64,000 nucleotides of DNA from NCBI GenBank assembly GCA_037783415.1, contig JAZGTN010000069.1, forward strand, positions 2,542,001 to 2,606,000, given 5' to 3'. The position numbers were made by a program, and so were the translations under genes. The notes beneath the pieces were generated by a model. That model searched no databases, was not told the origin of the DNA, and saw only the letters and a program-made list of their open reading frames with translations. The DNA comes from Leptasterias polaris. Its lineage: Eukaryota > Echinodermata > Asteroidea > Forcipulatida > Asteriidae. The number at the start of each line of letters is the position of its first letter. Within the stretch, counting starts at the first letter, position 1. Shown here one piece after another: positions 55,512 to 64,000 of this stretch.

Positions 55512-55661
55512 ATGACGGGATATATGTGTAGTGCTCGGGGTTGCACGAATAGGGCCGGAAATGGCTTGAAATTTTATCGATTTCCACGAGAAAAAGTGAG
55601 TAGAATAGTTTGGGAAGTTAAGGTGAAGCGGAGCAACTGGCATCCAAACCCAACTTTGTGA
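55512..55661 (+). CDS. THAP zinc-finger domain, N-terminal part (first exon or fragment)
   Basis: From the ATG at 55512 (A at -3) the 49-residue translation begins M-T-G-Y-M-C-S-A-R-G-C-T-N-R and continues F-Y-R-F-P-R-E, then W-E-V and R-S-N-W-H-P. This is the first half of a THAP domain: the two N-terminal zinc-binding cysteines, the F-x-R-F-P motif and the invariant Trp. The C-terminal C-x2-H zinc ligands are absent, because the frame meets TGA at 55659. Possible donors (GTGAGT at 55594, GTGAGG at 55658, GTAAAA at 55664) mean the domain may be completed by a later exon; I did not find a convincing one to 64000. THAP domains bind DNA and occur in transcription regulators and P-element-type transposases, so it could be a host gene or a transposase relic. 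Confidence 0.65.
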   Translation: MTGYMCSARGCTNRAGNGLKFYRFPREKVSRIVWEVKVKRSNWHPNPTL

Positions 55662-55714
55662 GGTAAAATTAGATAGAGCCTGGCTTTTTAGATCCAGTAT
55701 TAGTAAAGTACTCT

Positions 55715-55838
55715 CTGTGGGGCGCTGTACTCCTTCCTTATATTAAAAAATTACATCTAGGCCTAATCTGCGTTCGTCAAAACATTTTTTTAAAAGGAGT
55801 ACAGCACCCCAGTTACTGTTGCTTGGTCTAGGCCTGGC
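55715..55838. mobile_element. Small fold-back element, family 5
   Basis: 'ggggcgctgtactcctt' on the left and 'aaggagtacagcacccc' on the right. The same terminal motif recurs in the 60.66-62.53 kb cluster. Confidence 0.85.
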
Positions 55839-55839
55839 A

Positions 55840-58800
55840 TATATATAATAGTATTACTATTACTAAACCCTATCGTCGTTAGAAACAAACAATCCATTCC
55901 ATCGGCAAAATTAGTTAGTCCATGGAATGGATGGTCGATCCTGTCGAATTTCCATCATTCCCCCAGATTAACTTTCGTCCCCGATGGTAATATAAATTAT
56001 AAATTATTATTATAAATAGTGATTAATGAATAAATGGTTAACGATAGCTTCTGACAGTGCTAGAATTTGACTGAGCTGAGGGGAACATCGACAAGACCGC
56101 GTGCAGGGCCTGTTTTATTGGACTAGAAGAAACATTTTTAAAATAACATACCAGACTCAAAATGAGAAAAAAATTCAGTTTAAATTGAATGTACATGAAC
56201 GATTGTAGAATCCCATAATTTGGGTAAATCAGAGCATGCCCTAAAGTAAAATCAATAAGCATCCATAATCATTATTTGGGTTTTTAATTAACAAGGCAGA
56301 GTGTTTATTTATATATTTTTTTATATATTTTTTTTGGGGGGGGAGGTGGTGTTGAAAATTATCCATACTCGACCATTCTGTCTTGAGGTGGTAAACTTGG
56401 ATTATCTTTTTGAGTATTTGGAAAAGATAAAACATGTACTCAGAATCTACTGTTGAAACATATTAGGGTATTCCACAAAATTAACTATGTGGTTGCATTT
56501 TTTTTCAACTTTTTTACATGTACAAATTGTTCTGTTGTTACTCACTGTTTTGTAACTAATACAAAGCGCTTCAGATTGACACACAGTTCTCTTGGTGTAG
56601 CAGCAATTTTCTTGTACTACTACCATGAGAGCGGATGTGAGTGGTTTGATTCCACTGGTGCTTTAGTTCAGGATTTGTGAGATACAAATTGGCAGCGTGG
56701 TGAACATGTAAAGAAAAGAAAATGGTGCATGACGACTGAAGAGTTAAGTTTTGAGTTAGGTGACTTATGTTCTACTTTCAAGATCTGTTTTTGTTCTTTC
56801 TAAATAAGGTTTGCATGTATTTCCCTTTGTTATTAAAATTTTGCAGTTTTGTTGACAAAATATTTGGCTGTTTTTGATTTCCACACCTTGAAGCTACTGG
56901 TAAGTTATTTCAGTAATTTTGTAAATTGGGCCACTTCTAAATTGTATATTTGTTGTGTGCAGATTGTACTTGTTTACAGAATCTAGCAATACAATTTCAA
57001 ACAAATTTCCTCTAAAAATTTACCTGAATGTATTTTACCAATACAAAAGCAGCTACAGATTGGTTTGAAACCTAAGACATGACAACTTTTCTTGATACTC
57101 ACTTACTAGATCTTTTTTTTCTTCTCAGACAAAGTGTTACTTTCATCTTCTACTTCAGGCTGAATTCATCTTCAGAGGTTACAATGATGAAGTCCTTATG
57201 AATTTGAAGAAGACCAAGAGGGTTCTCCTTGACCAAGAGGGTTCTCCTTGACAAAGGTGAACAACAAACCACAGCAATTCAACATGAGGACTGCCATGGA
57301 GTGAAGAGAGCACTTCTCACTAGATATATTAATGTTCGACTTCATATATTTTGTAAGAGGGTTCGACTATCTGAGGTTATATTTCTCATCTCATTTAAGA
57401 CATAATGTACATCCTTGACCAACATTTTTTTTACGTGTAGTTGAACACCAACATTTCAGGGGGATAAATTGTTGCATGATGTATATTACTTCATGTATGT
57501 AGTTTTCATATTGAATACTACTACTTGTGGCCTATTTAAAGTAGTCTTTTGATTTGCAGGGTTTGGGAGGGGGCAGGAACTATTTCTTACACAGCTATGT
57601 CCACTTGCAGGTGATATTTTGCCTCTTTAAACAAAGATATAAAATATAGGGGCCTACAGCCAAAAATACATTGCCTGATTCACATAATTTGTCACTCACA
57701 TGTAGGCTATATTAAACAAAAAATCTTAAAAGAAACCCGAGTAACCAAAGTTTGCCACTCCAAGAAGTGAGTTGGTTTTTGTACTGACTGCAGGCTATGT
57801 AAAGGATGTGTACATGTAGGTAATTTGTGATTTTTTTAATTAAATTTCACATTTTGCTTTTTTAATAATAAGTCTTTTTAAAACAACACGACAGTCATAA
57901 CAGTGTACACATGTTTATGTGTACTGTTGTGTTTTGTTTTGGTTAAATAAAAATAATGATGATAATTATTGTTATTATTAATAATACAATTATTTTATTC
58001 AACCCAATTAAATAACACAACAGTACAATGAACACTAAGTTAGTAGACTGTAAACACTGAAATACCATAAGACATTAATAACAATAATCTGCTTAAAACC
58101 AGATAAAGGGGGATCTTATGGGTCAGGGGTTTTGTGGGTCAGGGGTAGTTGCGATAATTGTAAGGTTCCTAATTCCTCCTGATGGTCGAAACATGAAGCT
58201 TACGATGAATCATGTGTGAAGATTTCCTTTAGTTTCAAACATTAAATGTCAACAAAATTTGAACAGATGGTTTGTTGTAACCCTCTGGTCTAGCTACGAC
58301 CATTGGGAGGATTGAGTGTTTAAATATATGGTTATCACAACTAGGTCAGGGGCAGCAAAATTAAAATGAACTACATGTACTACACTGGTTGGTAGTATCA
58401 CAATAATTAGTAAGCAGGTATGCAGCCCCCTTTATTACTATTATTGTCATTTTAATTTATTCAGTCAATGACATACTTAATAAATTTGATCAAGCTAAGA
58501 CAAGGTAATAGGTCGTCCAAAGTTTTCAACATTTCCACCACCATACAAAGAGACTGCATACGACTATTTGATTAAATAATGTGCATCAATTTTTCTGAAG
58601 AAACATTTTGAAAACCTTGGACTGTCCCTGAGACTAAGACGTAGACACAGACTGTATTTAGAGCCTAGCTAGAGTAGAGAGGTTATGTTTTAAAATACAT
58701 TGGCTTTCGTTAGTTTTTCCTACCTCCATGTTCTAACTTATTGAGGAGCCATGAAAGTCCCAGCAAACCGATATAATGTTCGAGCCACATGAATTGTAAT

Positions 58801-59970
58801 CCTGCATTTCGAGTAAAACATACAGACAGTATTGCCTTGCTACATTCCATACAACATACATGTTTTTATCAATATAATTTTGTCCTGTACATTTAATGTA
58901 AATAAAACTTGTAAAATATAAAATTTCCCTGTACATAAGCGTTATAATAAATACGATAAGCATGAACAATGCGTCGGTTATTAAAAATTCATGAGTTAAA
59001 GAAATGACATATGGTCTAGATTCATTAGTCAATGTTATTGTTTCTGTCTGAACCATGTGTTGCACCAGACCGGAGGTAACTCTTTACACAGTATCAAAAC
59101 AAAACTTTTCACATGCATACAACTTAAAAGCACAAGATTCTCATGTACATTTGAACGATTTTATTTCTCTACCTCTGAATGACATAACATTTTTTTCCCC
59201 GCAGCTGAGGGCGATATACGCTAAACTAGGTCCGTCGCATATCCACGTACGTCCGTCCGTCAATTGCTGCAAGATCTGCGGAAAGAATAACAAGGCATAT
59301 GTCGTGTAGGAATCCTACATCCTACACGACTGGTACTCTTCGTGCCACTGTGCTGAGTCAATGTAAATAATTGAGTACCATCGTACGCATGGTGACCATA
59401 GGTTGTGCGTGGTTCAATCACGTGTACACACAACAACTTAACTGCAGAATGATTTTTAAGTTTAGTCCACCACCACACCAGTCCTGGCACAACTTACTTT
59501 TCTGGGCTTATAATTTGGAGGAATTCTACTACACTTTACAAATTTAACACATTTCAAGACTGCTGAATGATGCTCAAGTTTAGTCTACCCCGCACAACTA
59601 CTTTTCTGGGCGTATAATTTGGAGGAATATTCTTTAGCACGTCTCAAAATTCGGCAAGCCCTATACCATGCCAAATCTGCACATGACATAATCATAAAGT
59701 TTTTATTTGCGAAAATACTCGGACATGTCGGAGGACAAGATTCCGGTGCAGACCTTCAAGGCTCAACTTCAACTTGCTCAAGCACAGCCACAGTTGCTGA
59801 TTATCGTAGGACCACAGTTAGTGGAAGTCGAAGGTATTTTAAATAAATTATATTCATTAATGTTGGCCCAGCTTTAGTACAATACAAAAGTATTTATTTA
59901 TTATTTTAACAGTTTAAAATTTATCATGTTTATTTCTGCATTGGCAACGTTATTGGGGAGTTAGTTAAAC
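55840..59970. other. Possible intronic/intergenic region, only weak exon candidates
   Basis: AT-rich. Weak plus-strand exon candidates: 57131-57250 after 'ttcttctcag', containing a small direct duplication of 'gaccaagagggttctcctt', and 59206-59309 after 'ttttttccccgcag', encoding a short C-C-K-I-C-G-K segment then a stop. Neither matches a family I recognise. A direct duplication (about 115-bp period) lies at 59445-59635. Confidence 0.4.
59445..59635. repeat. Direct duplication, about 115-bp period
   Basis: 'cttttctgggc(t/g)tataatttggaggaat' and 'aagtttagtc(c/t)acc' occur twice in the same order. Confidence 0.8.
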
Positions 59971-59974
59971 TTTG

Positions 59975-60392
59975 ATTGAACAATAAATGTTCACAGATTT
60001 GCACATAACTTACAACATGGTCATGGTAGAAAACTTCCCTTGAAATATTTTTGCTTGAATTTTGAAATGCTATAGTTTTTAGGAAATGAGTAAAACAATT
60101 AAATAGTCTTTAAACTTAAAGTAAGTGAAAAGACTTATCCGATGTTTGTAAACGGTGGAAACAATATTAGTATATTTATAATGCTTTTAATGGGGTTTTT
60201 CACTGTTTTCTCTAGCCCCACTTCATTGTGGCCAAGCTGTGTTTTCTCATGACTCCGAAGACCGATTTAGCTGAAACTTTCACAGGTTTGTAATCATTAT
60301 TACCCTATTCATGTATATAATATATATATTGGGTCACATGAAATAAAGTGTGGATACTGGTCTTTGGCATTTACCAATGTTGTACATCCCTT
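59975..60392. mobile_element. Dispersed MITE-like repeat (family 1b), inverted copy
   Basis: Reverse complement of the 9732-10060 element: 'tcatgactccgaagaccgat', 'ttcacaggtttgtaat', 'tactggtctttggcatttac'. Confidence 0.75.
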
Positions 60393-60654
60393 AATTTAAC
60401 TTAAACCGTACCTGTAGAAATCTATTTCTAGTAAATTCTACCTCCATGCTTAAGTTAAACCACCATATGATATGATTGATATGGGAAGTAACATTGTAAA
60501 TGGGTTTATTTTCAGACAAACAAATGCCCTTTTTGGAGGGGGGGGGGGGTACTTTTCTAATTTCTTCCTAAAGATTATTTTATATACATCCAATTAAATA
60601 ATAAGCATTTCAAATAAATGTTTCATGAAAATTTGACGGGCCCAATTTTAAACA

Positions 60655-61150
60655 CTACGATTGGAAGTACAGCGCCCCAGAAACTGGGGCGCTGTACTTT
60701 TCTTTCTCAAAATTTTGACATATGCGGTCGTACTAGCGCCCCGAGAATTTATCGTACATGTAGGTACAATAAAAATACCTAAATTTGCTATGACTTTGCA
60801 AACATCCAGCCACAAAAAATGCCTGAGAATGACAAACATACCCAACAAAGTAGCTTAAAACCGCACTCTGGCTTCTGGATATATGTCTAAGATGCAAACT
60901 CTGAAAATTTGCTGGTGCCTTGCCTCGACAATGACGACGTGGATCACAAAACATGATCTTGAGTACAATTAAATGCCTGATGTTGCATCTTCATTCTTAG
61001 ACATATCAAGAAGCCAGAAGGCGGTCTTTAAGCTATTTTGTTGTGTCTTTTGTCATTCTAAGGAATTTTTTGTAGCTGGATGTTTGCAAAATCATAGCAA
61101 ATTGAAAATCTAGGTTAATTCTCTGGGGCGATAGTTACTGGGTCCAGGGA
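60655..61150. mobile_element. Fold-back element, family 5, copy A
   Basis: Left part has 'actggggcgctgtactt', 'ttgctatgactttgcaaaca' and 'agccacaaaaaatgcc'. The right part has their complements ('ttttttgtagctgg', 'tgcaaaatcatagcaa', 'ctggggcgat'). Internal arms 'cttctggatatatgtctaag' and 'cttagacatatcaagaag' also pair. Confidence 0.85.
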
Positions 61151-61715
61151 AGGGCCTACGTACTAGGCTAGACCTAGAACTAAAGGTTTGATCCGCTATC
61201 GTCTCCACGAACCTCATAGTCACAGTATGACATGTAGAAAATAATACTCAATTTGTTTTTGCCCTTCACGTTTACATACCTACAGTTCTTCTTGGAAATT
61301 GGATCTTGCCAAAATTAGTATTTATTTGTTGTTTGTACTCTCATTGAGCGTTGCACTGGTTCAGAAAATCAACTCCGCAAAATTTCATTAACCAATGGTG
61401 CATGTTTGAACCTTTGGTTATCGTGGACCAGCATTGCGCGCAGCATACCAATTATTAACAACGGAAGCAGCCATATTTGTTTGGAAAGCGAGGATTCTGA
61501 CAAACGGTGAGAATTTATCAATTTGTGCAAAAATATTTTGCGAAGTGGATTTTCTGGACCAGCGCAAGATCTGATTTCAAAAAAGAACTATAGGCAACAA
61601 ACGTGAAGGCAAAAAGGTTTTGAATAGGAGTTTGTACATGTCATGAGGTTCATGGAGACGATAGCAGAACGAACCGTGTAGTTCTAGGAGAAGGCTAGAC
61701 CCAGTAACTGGGGCG
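61150..61715. repeat. Inverted repeat linking the two family 5 elements
   Basis: 'gctatcgtctccacgaacctca' near 61195 pairs with 'tgaggttcatggagacgatagc' near 61650, and 'gcccttcacgtt' with 'aacgtgaaggc'. Arms are about 170 bp. Confidence 0.8.
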
Positions 61716-62530
61716 CTGTACTCCTTTTTTGAAATGTTGACATCTTCGGTCATAATATTTTTAGCGCCTAAGAAAAGTCTTTAGTCTAACAACACTATCG
61801 TCAATTTGCTATGATTTTCTGAACTCCCAGCCACAAAAAATTCCCCAAATTACTTACAAAATAGCTTGAAAATCACCTACTACATTGAACATTCTCAATT
61901 CGTCGAAGATGCAACATCAGGCATTTAATTGTACTCATGATCATTTATTGTGCTCCAAATCAATGAATTTTAAGTGTACATCAGAGAAATTATGTCAATA
62001 AGTCTGCCCTTCTCATTGGGCTATCACTGGTGCCCTGCTGTCACTGTTGGTTCTCTGGTGTGTACACATGTGTATCAGTCGTGGATGTAAATCAACAACT
62101 GTTTAACAGCACACTGATTATACAGGTGCTGCAACGAGTGCGTGCGTTAATTCATGAGCAACTTAACTTCTGCGGGGCGGGTGGCATGTGCACTCACTGC
62201 AGTGTGCCGTTGAACAGTCATTGATTTCAACCACCAATGTTCACATCATTGATAGCCGATGAGAAGGGCAGACTACATCATTTCTTCGATGTAGACTTAA
62301 AAATCATCGATTTGGAGCACACAAAATTATCGTGAATTAAATGCCTGATGTTGCATGTTTGAGGGATTGAAAATCTAGTTGGGCAATATTTGAGCTATTT
62401 TGTTTGTCTTTTTGTCATTTGGGGGCATTTTTTGTGGCTGGGTGTATTCATTGGAAAATCATAGTAAATTAACGATGGTGTTGGGGCGCAAAAAAGGAGA
62501 ACATGGCCCCAATTACTGGGTCTAGGAAGG
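61690..62530. mobile_element. Fold-back element, family 5, copy B
   Basis: Left 'agacccagtaactggggc' and right 'cccaattactgggtct' termini. Further inward, 'gatgcaacatcaggcattta' pairs with 'taaatgcctgatgttgcat' and 'tctgcccttctcat' with 'atgagaagggcaga', so the pairing continues towards the centre. Confidence 0.85.
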
Positions 62531-64000
62531 ATTTTGTGAATTACACATACCCTCCAATTACGCTATATGGCCGAACCCTCCCCCCCCCCCCCCTCCCCCT
62601 GAATACGATGTGGCCCTATGCGGGAGTAATGAACATGAATAACATCACCATCTTCATTCCATTGTCACATTCCAGAAGCAGAAAAACAGTTTTGTTAGAG
62701 GTTCACTATTAAGTATTATAAGGATTAAGCCTATTTTTAATAAAATTAGAAATAAGGGCCTAATTTATTTCGTTTTTATTTTTTAATACAAGACATGGGC
62801 ATCCAGGATACCATATCCAGCGTTATCGGCACTTCTGCAACAAAACTACGATAAAGGGGGCAGAGGAAGGCAGAACATAATCTGAGGAAGCCACAGGGGG
62901 AAAAACAACAAGGTAAAGAAAGTTGTTCATTCTGCAAGCAATCTACTGACTTTTTCCAAAATCATTTTAAAGTTAGACCAAACTTGTGTTTTTGTTAAAA
63001 TAGAAATCTCTTGATTTTATATTTTTAAAGCATTTAAAGTCACCTCGTAGCGTCTAACTTAGTCATACAATAATATTATATTATTGGTCATTTTCCAGAT
63101 GCAGTTCAGAAAAGTAGTCCAAACTACAACAAGCGGAAACAGGTCAAGGCAGTACAAGGGAAGATATTCAAGCTGTGCGACCGTTATAAATCAGGGGGGC
63201 TCCGCTCCAGACTTGCAGTTAGTTTGTCTGCCTGTGAACACCTGACCCACCCGCCGATGTGAAACAACTGCAATCAACCAACAAACCAGCTCCTCTCAGA
63301 GCAACCACACTTTCAAAAATGAAATTTAACCTCTCTGTTTTCTGATTATTTTCACATGAACAATATTTGCAGTCTATTAAAGAGACACATTTTCGCCATT
63401 TTTTTTTCTTCTGTTGAATGGCTAGAAGGTAAATATTGGTATGCTTGCATTTTTTTTCTTTATTTTTGTGTGTGTGAAAACTGACTGAAGTTCATACCAA
63501 CCAGACTCCAATAGAAATAGTTATGTGTATGTTTGAAATTATGTTAAAGTCAAGAAGTAGAAATAAAGACCCCAATTTTAACTTCAATTGTAACAACTCA
63601 AATTACAGCTTGAAACTTTATTGATGATATAAAGCATTTTTGAATTTTAAATCATATTTGGGGAGGACAAAATGCAGAAGATGAGGCAATGTATCTTAAA
63701 TACTTTAATTGTTTTGTTTTGACAGATAACAGAAGATTTCCACTTGGTGCAACTCCCAAAGTGTGAAAAATAATCTGTAAATTGCTATGCTAGGAATCAC
63801 GTGTATTTTTACATATGCATACAAAGAAGGTACAATAGGCAAGAGGTTCCAATTCTGGATTTTTGTTCTCCAAACAATGATGACCAGTGGAAAAAGTGGG
63901 GGAATGAAAACATGACAAACAATGAATTAACTAGTGAGAGGTCACATTTAAAGGTGTCTGTTTACATTGTTGGAATTGTGGTGTTGGGGAAGAACTTTCG
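62530..64000. other. Right end of window, no gene recognised
   Basis: A plus-strand open stretch at 63099-63261 follows a plausible acceptor (ttttccag) and reads basic residues (N-K-R-K-Q-V-K) before a stop, with 'aataaa' at about 63560. It could be a terminal exon, but there is no homology I can name. Also has a poly-C run at 62580-62591. Confidence 0.35.

Noticed and set aside
55299..55643. 114-codon minus-strand ORF
   Set aside because: Antisense to the THAP-coding frame, which has clear domain motifs.
63099..63261. Terminal exon of the THAP gene
   Set aside because: Acceptor and open frame are plausible, but there is no C-x2-H ligand pair and no recognisable homology; kept only as a weak note.

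Overview
This is animal (metazoan) nuclear DNA. It is AT-rich, intron-dominated and crowded with short inverted-repeat elements, minisatellites and non-LTR remnants. It has no bacterial-style operons, and almost none of its long ORFs are real. The gene content and the style of the repeats suggest a marine deuterostome, most likely an echinoderm and possibly a sea star. That is an inference, not a demonstrated identification.

Main gene (minus strand, 39116 to 751, continuing past the left edge): I could assemble one long secreted or cell-surface protein gene exon by exon. Three exons (39116-38891, 30883-30649, 27931-27855) encode a signal peptide and a complete Reeler domain. They are followed by 28 intact single-exon EGF-like domains between 22701 and 751. 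Every EGF exon begins and ends in phase 1, and every predicted junction keeps the frame open. The visible part is 3811 coding bases (about 1270 codons); the 3' end lies outside the window. Four further EGF exons are visibly broken (22370-22461, 19400-19526, about 18140-18195, about 8735-8850).

Layout: 0.7-6.5 kb holds diverse EGF exons (E28-E22) among small MITE-like elements and a CR1/L2-like retrotransposon remnant split by a fold-back element. 7.16-7.75 kb is a 20-21 bp minisatellite. 8-19 kb holds EGF exons E21-E12, including an alternating A-B two-exon module present three times. 19.4-21.9 kb is an exon array of exact 235-bp period, with ten intact exons and one broken copy. 22.6-39.1 kb is the 5' part of the gene with large introns containing MITEs, a tRNA-derived SINE and hairpins. 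41.4-54.4 kb is a complex satellite-like block built from 1.1-1.2 kb tandem units and a near-identical 2.5 kb segment repeated 8560 bp apart, with about 30 copies of the palindrome TGACGTCA. 55.5 kb (plus strand) carries the N-terminal part of a THAP zinc-finger domain. 60.66-62.53 kb is a run of adjacent fold-back elements sharing one terminal motif.

The most interesting biology is the Reeler gene: its EGF region is being remodelled by exon duplication at several scales (single exon, exon pair, block of four), and broken exons lie beside intact ones.
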